Numbered from the stretch's first letter, positions 9,536 to 20,990 are shown. The stretch: DNA of 64,000 bases from Plantago ovata (GCA_028274465.1 CM051455.1:75502489-75566488); one strand, 5' to 3'. Made by a program: numbers and translations. The notes: generated by a model from the letters alone, not told the origin.

Positions 9536-10674
9536 TGATGAACCGGAATTTGTCAGATTCAAATTAATCAAATAAATTTGTTTTTAGCCAAAGGCAATTC
9601 ACAACTACAACGAAAACCGTAGTGTAGCAGTAAAATAACCTCAATTGTCGATCTCTAAGACTATAACTAGCTTTATCTAATTTAACTTAAACTATAAAAT
9701 CAACAGACGACTTAGCACAGATTTTTCTTATCAAGATAATGGAAGTTAGTGATAGTATGATCATTCAAAGCATAGGAGGTTATTAATCATGCATGAAGTA
9801 CCCGATCGTTTTGCATAGAAATCTAAGATCATGAATTGTCCAATGTGTTCCGTTCAATTCAACACTAGGAAGATAGAGGGCTTAGATAGATCAAAGAAAT
9901 AAAGCAATAACTAAAAGTCTGATTCGCATTACCGCCATCATGCATTATTAAGAACCCTCGCTAAGAAATCACATACTATCACCAACGATAGATTTAGCTA
10001 CTGATAGATGTCATGCAATCAACATAAATCATAGCAAGATTGAATGAAAACATGTTGAAAGATATAAATATAAATAGAAAAATCGTGAGATAAAATATTA
10101 CCGACGAAGGTTGTCAATCTCCGAAGAATCGTGATCTCACAAGCTCCAAATTGATAAGAAAATTGTCTCCTATGCTAAGAATTCCCAAAACAGGCTCTGG
10201 AGAATTCCTACCTAAAACTAATGAGAAAGGTATGAAAAAACGTAGAGAAACTGCAACTATATATAGGAGTTCGGAACGCGTGGGGCGAACCGCCCCACAT
10301 CCCGGGCGAACCGCCCGGGAGCTCCAGTCGGCGAGGAACGCGTTTTTGACGCGTTTTTAGATTTCTTCTCCTTTTTGGACTCGGATTTTGCCTTCTAGTG
10401 ACCTTTAAGCCTTCAAACTCGACCCCTAGACTTCAAATCCCATCCGGAACCTTCTAGATACTCCAAAAATGTCCTCGGAACACTGATTCTTCGTTCTCTT
10501 CAATATAATTGCCCGGAAAATCACGTTTTTCACCTAAAACCTGTAAAATGCAAACTAAAGGGAAACGTGACACTATTCTAATAAAATGCACTATAATATA
10601 GCTAAATTAACATAGAGGATAGCAAAAATAGGTGAAAAATGACTCGAATGAAGGTGTAAAATACACGTTCATCA
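9536..10674 (-). repeat. 5' LTR of B1 (1139 bp)
   Basis: On the minus strand it begins TGATGAACGTGTATTTTACA at 10674 and ends GGTTCATCA at 9536, giving 8-bp inverted ends TGATGAAC/GTTCATCA. It aligns along its length with the B2 LTR at 51688-53008. It holds two GC-rich palindromes at 10281-10319 and a CTATATATAG TATA-like motif near 10256-10265. It is inserted in the coding region of the gene ending at 10977. Confidence 0.85.
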
Positions 10675-10977
10675 CGCTTAAACAATCCTCATCTAGTACT
10701 TGTTTCTAGTACTGGAACCCGTCTCCCTGTTCCAGGCCATGAACAAGAAGCTGGAAAGGTGTATCCATTCAATCCTCATAGCGACGGTTCGTTGTACTTC
10801 AACAGTTTGAACATGACCCTTGACCATACTGAAGAAAATGTTGGTGATGACAATGGGCAGTTTATGTTTGCATCTCTGAATGACCGTGACATGACTGTTC
10901 GAGTAGCGTTTGGACATGAGGAGAGTAGTCGCCATGTTGAGAATGTTGTCCGTGGAATTCGGATCACAATATATTGA
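10675..10977 (+). pseudogene. 3' end of an unidentified host gene, cut by the B1 LTR
   Basis: The frame is open from the first base after the LTR to the TGA at 10975-10977, 100 codons plus stop, with no internal ATG until residue 46. The residues read RLNNPHLVLVSSTG..., then FNPHSDGSLYFNSLN, FMFASLNDRDMTVRVAFGH and end VRGIRITIY. The mixed polar and beta-strand-like pattern and the absence of low complexity suggest true coding sequence. I do not recognise the family. No start codon or promoter remains on this side, so the piece is probably dead. It could be the last exon of a gene whose other exons lie left of this window. Confidence 0.5.
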
Positions 10978-11768
10978 AGCACCTGACAACTGTTGCAAGC
11001 AGTTAATTAAGACTTATTGTTTATTTATAGGCATTGGCCGTATGTGTTTCGGCAAGAAGAAGATTAATAGAAGTTTAGTTTGTGTTTAAACCTCTTTTCC
11101 CCTATATTTTTTTTAAGTCTTTGGTATCAGGCCATTTGTCATTTGATTCCTGAATAGTTATTGACTCTTGAAAATGAATGGGTATGTGCAAAGTTTGGGT
11201 TTCTGTCCTAGATTCTATTTTTTCAGTCTGGTTCTGGCAGGTTAAGTACATGATGATTCTGACGTTTGAATCTTACTCATAAATTATAAGTTTTCAGCGA
11301 GTATAGAATCAAATGTGTCTGAACAATCAACACATTAACAAAGCCACACACATAATTACCATAGGACTGTAACAAAATGAAAACTTCGTACTCCACTCAT
11401 TAGCATCCACAAATTATCCAAAAATAGAATGTCATTAAGGCACCTTCATAGTAGCATGTGAAGCCTAAGTAATGTTGCGTGATTAGTACTTAGCCTAGTC
11501 ATAAGAAAGATCTAACAGACATACTTGCAGCAGGAGATTCAAAAACACTTTGGTAGAGCACAAACCATTCACACATCATCATGGGCCAGCATTGATCAGT
11601 TTCGGAATGGGAGGCCTTGAGTAGCTCGTTCCTGTTCTGGCATGATACGAAGTCCATGGAAGTACTGCTTGGAGCTGTGAGATACATACCAGTTGCGTGC
11701 ATTAGTAGTACCAAGTTCCTGAACATCCTTTTCCCTATCAATCACTTGGTTCCACAGATCATCGAAAT
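10978..11768. other. Intergenic region between two convergent gene ends
   Basis: It probably holds the 3' untranslated region of the gene tail on the plus strand and that of the PB1-like gene on the minus strand. A minus-strand frame at 11596-11790 (MNFDDLWNQVIDREKD...) overlaps the end of the PB1-like gene in another frame and could be a further exon, but I see no clear splice pair. Nothing else is recognised. Confidence 0.35.
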
Positions 11769-12849
11769 TCATTGTCTTTGTATGGCACATGCGTCAATTG
11801 ATCCTGGGAGCAGATAAGTCCTGACAAACCAATCACCTTGCTCCTCGAACATAACATCAACAGACTGCGTGTAAACATCAACGCATTTTCTTGAAACTAG
11901 CCTGGAACATTCAAACATCTTTACCACATCCTCGTCCTGCTGCAAAGGGATGAGGGCTTCATGAAACTTGCGGATGGTTGGATCAACAAACCACATCAGG
12001 CCGTTCTTCATGGGACCGGTAAGCCTTTCCCAAATTGCACTGCATAAATCAACATAGTCGAAATTGCTCCAGTCTTCAATGTAGATGTATGAAACCTTGC
12101 CATTTGCATAAGATATCTGCCTAAATTTGGGATGCTCAAACCTCCCATCCCAATGAACCTTTATCCCCCATGATTGTTGTACCAAATGTTCAACAGGATG
12201 CTGTTGCGTCCGTGGTGGAGTTGAACTGTCAACAACCCATTGGGATGTGAACTTGACATTTCGCCCTAGCTCTTCCGTCTCTGTTGTAATTAAACATTGA
12301 ATCAATTGAACATTGAAATTCTTAGCATCAATTCAGTTCAACAAACTACTAATTAAACATTGAATGAACAAACTCATAGACAACTTAAGATCAATTAAAG
12401 CAACAAAAATTGCAGTCCATATACACGATTACATGGAGACTGTATTTAGTATTTCAACATAACCATACAATCGTGCTATAACATAACAATGTGTGGGAGT
12501 TCACATCGAACTAGATCCAAAGTAAATTGCAAACGTGGTCGAGCAATAATCCGAATTCAAGGTAATTGTATCGGCCTGGGATTTTGGGGATTATGCCTTT
12601 TTACCAATCCTCAAAATTACCAGATTACAAACAAACAAACTCGATACCACACGCTACACATCCAACAATGCAGAAAGTAGAAACATATCCAAATTACGAA
12701 GTACAAATCGATGATTAGAGTGTAGCGCAAAATATGAGAAACTTACTCGGGGGTATGGTAACTCCTAGTGGCCGGCCGCGTTTGCGTTTGGATCCTTCAG
12801 CTTGCTTTGAACCAGATTTTCTTCCGTCGCCGTCCATCGACGGTTGCAT
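11769..12849 (-). CDS. AT-hook and PB1-like domain protein, two exons
   Basis: Exon 1 (12849-12747) starts MQPSMDGDGRKSGS and holds the AT-hook-like KRKRGRPLG, a DNA minor-groove binding motif. It ends at a CCGA/GTAAGT donor. Exon 2 (12280-11769) follows a TTACAACAG acceptor in phase and ends at TGA, for 204 residues in all. Exon 2 contains IKVHWDGRF, then ISYANGKVSYIYIEDWSNF and KMFECSRLVSRKCVDVYTQ. This order (VH-x-GGRF..., YxxGxVS..., D-rich turn, M-C-...-DVYV) matches the plant PB1-like domain found at the N-terminus of MULE-type transposases and in stand-alone proteins. No transposase follows, so it may be a domesticated fragment or a small nuclear protein. A second in-frame ATG at 12837 is also possible. 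Activity is unknown. Confidence 0.6.
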
Positions 12850-13115
12850 CTTATCGGAGTTCCGGATGAGAATAAAATGGAAAGTATTGAAGAGGAAGAG
12901 TGCTTTTTCGGCTTTGGCGTAAATTTGGTAGGTAAGAATTACTAAGAAATATTAATTGTGCTACAAGAAGCACGGAAACGTGACTTTGCCCACAGGTTCC
13001 TCCAAGAAACGTTTCCGAAACGGAAACGGAAAGAAACTTTTAAAAAATGTTTCTTGATTGGTGAAGGGTACTGAAGGCTAATCTTTGTTTGAATATGCCT
13101 CTGTTTCCGTTGACC
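12850..13115. other. Upstream region of the PB1-like gene
   Basis: Probable promoter and 5' flank. It contains the left member (12965-12980) of a 16-bp inverted pair whose other member is at 14651-14666, and a run of GGAAAC/GTTTCC repeats around 12970-13035. Confidence 0.35.
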
Positions 13116-13126
13116 AAGTCGTTAAC

Positions 13127-13261
13127 GTTTTTTTTTTTTTTTTTGAAACAACAAAAATTTATCAAAGAAATCAAATAGTGAATTACAATACAAAGAAAAC
13201 TGCACAAGGAATGCACACCAAATAAGCACTCTCCATCCATTAACTCCATCCAACACCAAAT
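13127..13261 (-). mobile_element. LINE 3' tail insertion with 11-bp target duplication
   Basis: A 135-bp insert is flanked by AAGTCGTTAAC at 13116-13126 and again at 13262-13272. In its own direction (minus) it ends in a TTTGATAAATTTTTGTTGTTTC segment that runs into a long poly(A), the usual 3' end of plant L1-type LINEs. It is an extreme 5' truncation with no coding capacity. The perfect target duplication suggests a fairly recent event. Confidence 0.85.
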
Positions 13262-13272
13262 AAGTCGTTAAC

Positions 13273-13620
13273 TTGTTATACTAGTAGTATGGGTTATTTT
13301 ATACTCTCATATGATCGATCATTACTTCATTACCCTTGCTCATTTATTTATTTGGGCTCTTATTTAGTATGGATTTTACTTTTCTACTTTATGTTTATTG
13401 TTTGATGGAACTAGTTCACAACCCGTCGAAAAATCGATGGGCATATATTTAATAAGATATAGTACATATTGGAAAAAAAATCTAATAAAAAAAAAAGAAC
13501 AACATATTAGTACTTTTATGCTTGTAAGAACCGAATTTACATACATGCCTATCATTTACCAACCCACTATCATTATACTCCGTATATTGATAACCCTCTT
13601 GTGGAGTTAATGTACTATAG
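13273..13620. other. AT-rich intergenic stretch
   Basis: No gene, RNA or repeat family is recognised here apart from short A and T runs. Confidence 0.4.
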
Positions 13621-13624
13621 TGTG

Positions 13625-14350
13625 CAAACAATGTTACCAACCTATCTAATGCAATAGTCTCAATCTCGAAATACATCAATAAAAAATTCGCTCCACGTCG
13701 TGTGTCGTGTGCAATAGACTCAAAGCCTCGAACTCAATGCATATAGAACAATTCGCTTCCTGTGGGACACCTAGTGTGACATGCTTAAATTCAAAAGACA
13801 AATATTATAAAGTTGCTCCCCGTGGGGCACTAAGTGATAAAGTCTCAAACATATAAAATATAGTTCACCAATTCTCTCCAAGTGAGACAAATGATGCAAT
13901 AATCTCAAACTCATATGGTATGGTTCACAAATTTACTCCATGTGTACGCACCTAGTGGAATAGATTCAAATTGAAAAGACATAGATCACAAATTCACTCC
14001 CTTCAAAGCACCTGGCCGGTGCAATAGTCTAAAACTCAAAATACACATATTACAAATTCTCTCCCCGTGTAGTACCGAGTTCAATAGGCTCAAGTTCAAG
14101 GCATATATCACGAATTCGCTTTCCATGGGCCACCTAGTGTGATATGCTTAAATTCAAAGGCATAGATTACAAATTTGCTCCCCGTAAAGGCACTAAGTGC
14201 AATAGTCTCAAATTCAAAAGACCTACATCATAAATTCATTACCCGTATGAAACCATATTGCAATAGATAGGCTCAAACTCAAAATGCGTAGATCACACAT
14301 TCACTCCCCGTGGGAAACCATATGCAATAGGCTCAAACTCAAGAGATGCG
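13625..14350. repeat. Degenerate tandem array, period about 61 bp, about 11 units
   Basis: Each unit holds an AATTCRCTCCCCGTGGG-type core, an ACCTAGTGCAATAGTCTCAA-type block and a CAAAAGACATAGATCACA-type block. The core recurs at about 13683, 13750, 13811, 13870, 13931, 13994, 14055, 14114, 14173, 14235 and 14299, with spacings of 59-67. Units differ by roughly 20-35%, so the array is old. It has no coding frame. Confidence 0.85.
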
Positions 14351-14929
14351 AGCTAGTGCAATATGAAATATTTATTATAAATAAAATTAGTTATATATTT
14401 CTTACAAATTTAATTCAGGTAAATTCGATTTGAATGAGTTCGGCTCAAATATAATTCATATCGGATGAACTCCGACCAATTTTAAATAGGTTAATGTTGG
14501 ACCGGGAGCTTCGAATCAAATTTATTCGATTAATCTTGATCGAGTGATTTCGGCTCGGACATCAAGTCAAGTTTGAATAGTTGATGACCATAATATTTCA
14601 ACTTAGAGTTTAGATTCAAATCGAATTGGATTTTGACGTTTCCACGTTTTCGTTTCCGTGCTTCTTACTGCTACTCCTTAGATAACTCTTTAGATGACTC
14701 CTTATCCTATATTTGAGATAAAAGCTAATAAAAAAAACACCAAAAACATCATACTCGTAATTGCAGGAGCCCCTATATAAACTGGTCCCACCAAAGTGAA
14801 CTCCTAATGTGGGGAGATCTCACTAGTTACAGGAATTCTAACACCTCTTCCATCCTAAACCCTCTTCCATTTACATACAATAGTAAACATTTTTGGGGAA
14901 AACAATAGGAGTCTGAAGTTTGCATATTG
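14351..14929. other. Unannotated sequence left of the assembly gap
   Basis: AT-rich, with no recognised gene. It holds the right member (14651-14666) of the 16-bp inverted pair. It is not similar to the B-family sequence found on the other side of copia element E, so the junction across the gap cannot be read. Confidence 0.4.
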
Positions 14930-15029
14930 NNNNNNNNNNNNNNNNNNNNNNNNNNNNNNNNNNNNNNNNNNNNNNNNNNNNNNNNNNNNNNNNNNNNNNN
15001 NNNNNNNNNNNNNNNNNNNNNNNNNNNNN
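14930..15029. other. Assembly gap, 100 N
   Basis: Exactly 100 N, a conventional filler for a gap of unknown size. The 5' LTR, primer site and start of gag expected for element E are missing at this point. Confidence 0.99.
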
Positions 15030-17184
15030 TGTGCCAAACACCAAGAGAGGATGGACTTCTGACGAAGCCTAGAGATTCCATCTTGATGGCCAAGCAAGAA
15101 CATCATCATTCGATCAACTCCGGATACCATACAGTGCAAACTGTGGGGTGCTAAGACTGCTAGGAAGCTTGGAAATGGTTCAAGATCTTTGTGCTGGATC
15201 TGACAAAACCAAGGAAAACAAACTTGAAGTACTTAATTAAAGTTTCAAAACTTTAAACAAGGTACAAACGAGTCACTGGAAGACTTGGACTTCAGATTCA
15301 CAACTCTTGTTAGTGAAATGGCAGCCTTGGGTGTTGGAAATCTTTACTCAGATTCTGAGAAGGTGAAAACATCATCAGAAGTCTGAATCAAGAATGGATC
15401 CACACTCAGATTTCTATTACAATCAAGGAATGCCAGATATTACACCAACAGAGTTGTTCTCTCATCTTGCTACTGTCAACTATGAGACAAAGCAAAGAGA
15501 AAATGTGTTTGCTGAAAAATCGCAAAACATTGCTCTTGCTGCAAAGCCGTCATCTTCTGAAAAGAAGAATGATAAAGAGCCTACTGATGAAAACTCTTTG
15601 GTTGTCAAAACATGAAGAAATTCATCAGTAAGGAACTTGAAAGCGAAAAGCAAAAGAGAAGCTGAAAAAGCATCTTGGTAACAACTACCATAAGTACAAG
15701 AATGAAACTAGCTCGCTGAACAAGCAAGCTCAGCAAGCAACTTCATCAGAAGAACCAGCAGTTGGAAATGATCTATGCTTTTACTGCAAAAAGCCTGGAC
15801 ACTTCAAAGCTAATTGTCCTTTGCTGAAAGGCAAATCTGCTGAAAAGAAGAAGAAGTTCAAAAGAGCTTTTATTGCTGAAGAAAAGAAGAAGCTTCAAGC
15901 AAAAATCGATGCATTGTGCATTGATACTAGCTCCGAAGACAGTGAGGATGAAAGCTCAGACACTGACGATGAAGAAGCCACTCTAGACGTGGAGATTGGC
16001 AAAGAAGTTTGTGGAATAGCTATGGAAGCTTATCCAGATGTGTCAAACTACGAGTTCTGCCTCATGGCCGGTCAGGAAAATAATCCTACCTCTGACTCAG
16101 ACTCAGAAAGTGAAGACGAGATTGACCTTGACAAGATTCAAGGAGAAATCGAAAGATTTGAGAAAACTCTGAGCAGACAGCAAGAGAAACTACAGATTGC
16201 TGAAACTCTGACCAAGCAGACTACTGAAAAGTATGTCTTGCTGAAGGAAGAGACAGAAGAAAAGGATGCTGAAATAAGGCGTCTTAAGAAGTTGATTGCT
16301 GAAGCTACAGAGAAGAATTCTCAAATGGCATTAGAATTGGAAGAATATCAGTCCTCAATTCTAAAGTTACTTGCTGAAATCAAAATGAAATCCAAGAAAT
16401 GAAAAGATGAAAATCAATTTCAAATCTTATGCTGACGCAAGTAATACGCTGACTGAACTAAACTCTTATTTGAGAGATCCATCTCAGAAAGAAGGTTTAG
16501 GTGCAACGTATGAAGGTGATGACGTAGAAATCTTGAGTAAAGATAAATCACCGATTTCCTTTGTACGTGCTACTGATAGTGGTCTACCAGAACTCTATCA
16601 GTTTGGTCAATCTAAGGTTGCTGAAACATGCAATCAAGTACCTACGACCATAAAGCCCGCTGTTGCTACTCAAAGTAACAAGACTTTAAAAGGAAAACAG
16701 GTTGCTGAGAAGCAAACTGGAAAGAAAAAGGATGTTGTGAAGCATTCCGCCAAACAAGTTGCTGAAAAGCAATTGTTAAGTCAAAAGGCAAGATTACTAA
16801 AAGTAATCAGAAGACCTTTGCTGACAAACCTGAATCAAGTAAGGTTGCTGACACAAAGCTCAGCATTCTCCGAAAAGTGGACTCGGTTTCAAAACCAAGC
16901 AAAGTCAACTTTTTCACGAGTATAAGCAAAGTCAGCAAAGATACTTCAAAGAGATGAAGAAAATCAAGCCTAAGAGTTCTGAAAAGACTCTTAATGCTAG
17001 GGCTAGAAGGAACCTTGCTAGAAAAGAACTTACTGAAAAGTATGTTCAGCAAAAAGGTCAACCGAACAAGACACCACATCAGAAAGTGGACTTGATCAGC
17101 ACGAATCAAAAGCCTTTCAGCTCAAAACCTCCTAGTTCCTCAGCAAGTAGAAAACAAGTCAAAGTTGAAAAACTTAAGACTTGA
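15030..17184 (+). pseudogene. Gag region of E (broken)
   Basis: Fragments of a copia gag of the UBN2 type are followed by a CCHC knuckle, CFYCKKPGHFKANC, at about 15778-15820. Downstream is a long charged region: an acidic Ser/Asp/Glu stretch (DTSSEDSEDESSDTDDEE), a predicted coiled coil (about 16130-16390), and a Lys-rich part. Long charged gag extensions are known in SIRE-like elements. Several breaks are present. Confidence 0.7.
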
Positions 17185-17245
17185 GTTTCCACTGGACGCA
17201 TTCTTGAACATGTTAATGGACATCCATTATTGGTAATTAACTTGT

Positions 17246-18708
17246 TTGCTGTTGATTGTGCAGACTTCAGCCACGGAGACAAACGATGCAATCTGGCACT
17301 TTGATAGTGGTTGTGAAAAGCACATGACGGGCAACAAGAATAACCTTATAAACTATAGACGGTGGTCTAAAGGTCCAACAATAAGGTTTGCTGGTGGAGG
17401 CTCCGGTTCTACAAAAGGCTATGGTGACGTGAAGTTAGGATGCATAACCATTACTGGAGTTCTTTATGTCAAAAATCTTAAGTTTAACCTTTTCAGCATG
17501 AGTCAGTTTGCTGACAAAGGATACTTCATCAAAATCAAAAGTGATGAATGTAAACTTATAGATTTCGAGACTAAAAAGGTAATTATGATTATAAGAAGAT
17601 CAGGAGGCTTGTACACCGTAGATTGGTCTTCAACAATCGTTGAAAAATGCCTTGTCTCAGATCACGATTGCCTTGCTGAAAAAGCATGGTTATGGCATAA
17701 ACGAACAAGTCATCTAAACTTCAAGACGCTGAATAAGCTGTCTAAAAAGGCACTTGTAGTTGGATTACCTAAGGTTACTTTTAAGAAGGATGGTGTTTGC
17801 AATGCATGTCAGCTAGAAAGCAAACCAAATCTTCTTTCAAGAACAAGGCAGTACTGTCAACTACAAAACCTTTACAACTCTTGCACATGGACTTGTTTGA
17901 ATCTTCTTCAACAAGCTATGCTGGTAAGAAGTATGGTCTGGTTGTGGTGGATGACTATTCAAGATTCACTTGGGTAGTATACATCAACCACAAATCTGAA
18001 ACCAGGACTGAAATACCTAACTTGCTGAATAAGCTTGAAGTCATGAAAAATGACAAGGTAAAAGTCATAAGGACAGACCATGGTACTGAGTTTGTAAACC
18101 AGTACATAACTGAATATTGTACCTTAAAAGGTATACAACATCAGTTATCCTCAGTAAGGACACCACAGCAAAACGGTGTTGCTGAACGGAAGAATCGTAC
18201 CCTGAAAGAAGCCGCAAGAACAATGCTTGCTGACACTGAAATAAGTGAGGCTTATTGGGTTGAAGCGATTAATACCGCCTGTTACACTCAAAAAAGATGT
18301 TTGATTACTAAGGAATACAACAAAACTCCTTATGAATTGTTTGTTGGAAGACATCCTAATATCACTCATCTAAGAGTATTTGGTTGCAAGTGTTTTGTTC
18401 TTAATAAAGGTAGAGAATACCTAAGAACATTTCAACCAAAGGCAGACGAAGCGATATTTCTCGGTTACTCCTTGCATAGTAAAGCTTATAGAGTTTACAA
18501 CAAAAAGGCACAAAAGATTGAAGAATCAGTGCATGTTGTATTCTATGAAAAGACACAAGGAGTGCCTGCTGAAGAAGAAATATCAGAATGTATGAAAAAT
18601 TTAATCATACATGAGCAAAGAACTGAATCTGATGCTAGGCAAATCAAGTCAATCGAACTAAATGATGATTCTGACAATGACTCTCCTCCCCAAGTCATGA
18701 CAAGATAA
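17246..18708 (+). pseudogene. Protease/integrase region of E (broken)
   Basis: It begins with WHFDSGCEKHMTGN, the copia protease D-S-G context, then a GAG-pre-integrase block (LWHKRTSHLNFKTLNKLSKK). The integrase core follows with HMDLFESSS, VVVDDYSRFTWVVY, VIRTDHGTEFVN and TPQQNGVAERKNRTL. These give the catalytic D, D, E positions. The C-terminal FGCKCFVLN and AIFLGYS motifs are also there. There is about one break. Confidence 0.88.
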
Positions 18709-19236
18709 ATATAGTTCACGACAAAGAATTTTCAGCAAAAGATGCAGTTGCTCCGGAAGTTGCTGAAACTACGCAACCTCCAGTGCCTGCTGATGAACTA
18801 CCACAATCAAGCAATGCTGAACAAGCAGTTTCTGATGAACCAATCTCAGCAGAGACACAAAATCCCAGTAGTACTGAACAAGTACATACATAAGAGTCAC
18901 ATGCTGATGAGCGAACATATCCAGATCCAACAAACAGAAAACCTGTTAATAAATGGATTAGAGATCATCCCTCTATGGATATGATTGGTGATATTAATAA
19001 ACGCCAAGTGACTAGATCCAAAGCTACTCATGGACTTGCTGAAGAAGCAACTGTTGTAGAAGTAGAATCATTGTTCTCTTGCTTTGTTTCAGAATTGAAC
19101 CTAAAACCATAGAAGAAGCTTTAAAGCATTCTGAATGGATAAAGGCAATGCAAGAAGAACTGGATCAATTCGAAAGGAACATAGTCTGGAAACTTGTACC
19201 ACTTGCTGAAGGCAAGAAAGCTATTGGTACAAGTGG

Positions 19237-20627
19237 GTGTTCAGAAACAAGTTGATTGAGTCTGGTGAAGTAACAAGAAATAAAGCACGTTTAGTTGTTC
19301 AAGGTTACTGTCAGACTGAAGGATTGGACTATGATGAGTCTTATGCACCAGTTGCAAGATTGGATGCAATTAGGCTTTTCTTGGCCTTTGCTGCTCACAA
19401 TGACTTCTTTGTTTACCAAATGGATGTTAAAAGTGCATTCTTGAATGGTGAACTTGCTGAAGAAGTCTACTTAGAACAACCCCCTGGCTTTGAACTTCCC
19501 TCAGAAATCAAGATGGTATACAAGCTTCAGAAATCTGTATATGGTCTAAAGCAAGCACCAAGAGCATGGTATGATACCTTGGCTAAGTTCTTGCTGGAAA
19601 ATGGTTTCAAGAAAGGTGAAGTTGACAAAACCTTATTTACCACGAACCATGATGGTAAAATACTCTTAGTTCAAATTTATGTGGATGACATAATTTTTAG
19701 ATCTAAGGACAAACAACTTTGTGATGATTTTGCCAAACTCATGACAAACAAGTTTGAAATGAGTATGATGGAAAAATTGAATTATTTTCTAGGATTGCAA
19801 GTCAAGCAACTCAAAGATGGAATATTCATAAATCAAGCAAAGTATGTGAAACAAATGCTCATAAAGTTTAGGATCAAAGAGGAAGAGAAACCTGAAAAGA
19901 TCCTATGAGTGTTGGTACCAAATTGGGCTATACTAAAGAAGATAAAAGTGTTGAAGAACACAAATATAGGAAGCTCATTGGTTCCTTGTTGTACTTAACA
20001 GCAAGTAGACCTGACATTCAGTATGCTGTTTGTGTGTATGCAAGATTCCAATCTGATCCAAGAGAATCACACTACAAAAAGGCAATCAAGATTCTGAAAT
20101 ATGTCAAAGGTACAGTCAATGTTGGATTATGGTATCCTAAAGATTCTGGACTAGAATTGGTTGGTTATTCTGATGCTGATCATGGAGGATCAACTCTTGA
20201 TAGAAAAAGTACCTCTGGAACTTGTCAGTTTTTGGGTACTAGATTAATATCATGGTTCAGCAAGAAGCAAACCTGTGTTGCCAATTCATCCACTGAATCT
20301 GAATCCATTGCAGCTGGTTGTTGCACAACTCAAATCCTATGGATTCAGCAACAATTAAGAGATTATGGTATTTCTGCAAAGAAAACACCAATCTTTTGTG
20401 ATAATACAAGTGCTATTGCTATCACACAAAATCCTAAGTTTCACTCTAGGACTAAGCACATTGATATTAGACATCATTTGATTAGAGATCATGTAGAAAA
20501 AGGAGATATTGAGGTTGTGAAAGTTGGCACTGATGATCAGCTTGCTGACATCTTTACCAAGGCCCTACCAGATAATAGGTTCGCAATGCTAAGGTATAAC
20601 CTTGGATTGATTGGACTACCTCAATAA
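19237..20627 (+). pseudogene. Reverse transcriptase/RNase H region of E (broken)
   Basis: The copia signature [20 protein letters not shown] is followed by [28 protein letters not shown] and the active-site box [10 protein letters not shown]. RNase H follows with ASRPDIQYAV, ELVGYSDADHGGS, KKQTCVANSSTESE and VADIFTKAL-like DQLADIFTKALP. The order integrase before reverse transcriptase confirms Ty1/copia. There are one or two breaks. Confidence 0.9.
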
Positions 20628-20639
20628 AGAATACATTTG

Positions 20640-20990
20640 GCAGAATGCTGAAACAGGTATTCAGCAAGCCAAAGTATTCTTACTTAAAAGCTCCGTCTAC
20701 TAATTTCTTCTAAGAAATGATAAGTCACTACATGTTTGCGGAAACAGGCATTCAGCAAGTAATTCCTTCAAAACGGGTATTTGTTAGGAAACTTGATCAC
20801 TTGCTGAGACAGGCACTCAGTAAGAGAAAAACCTTAAGGATTGCTGAAACAGGCATTCAGACAATCAAAGATACTGAAACAGGTATTCAAGTATCAAGGG
20901 AATATTCTGAGATGGGAACTCAGAAAAAGAGCAAAACTCATTTCTCAGATTTTACCAAAGGATATCTCAAGTACAAAAGAATTTACTGAT
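20640..20990 (+). repeat. Series of CTGAAACAGGTATTCAG-like motifs in the E spacer
   Basis: Between RNase H and the extra gene a small palindromic motif, CTGAA-n7-TTCAG, returns about six times (near 20646, 20742, 20801, 20842, 20877 and 20907) in slightly varied form. Each copy could form a short hairpin with a 5-bp stem. Confidence 0.7.

Larger units (their letters stand above)
3355..10674 (-). mobile_element. Non-autonomous Athila-like gypsy element B1, rearranged
   Basis: In the element's own direction (minus) the order is: 5' LTR (10674-9536), primer site and leader, gag (9231-8108), protease (7996-7238), intron-like spacer, a first ORF-X (6359-5152), a 199-bp LTR start (5154-4956), about 280 bp of spacer, and a second ORF-X (4677-3355). 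No reverse transcriptase, RNase H or integrase lies between protease and ORF-X, and the same is true of copy B2. The element is broken (a few breaks in gag-protease, plus the rearrangement) and has no recognisable complete 3' LTR. The double ORF-X suggests recombination between two copies of the family. Confidence 0.8.

Noticed and set aside
13625-14350. CRISPR-like array
   Set aside because: The units are contiguous diverged tandem repeats without constant repeats and unique spacers, and the genome is eukaryotic.
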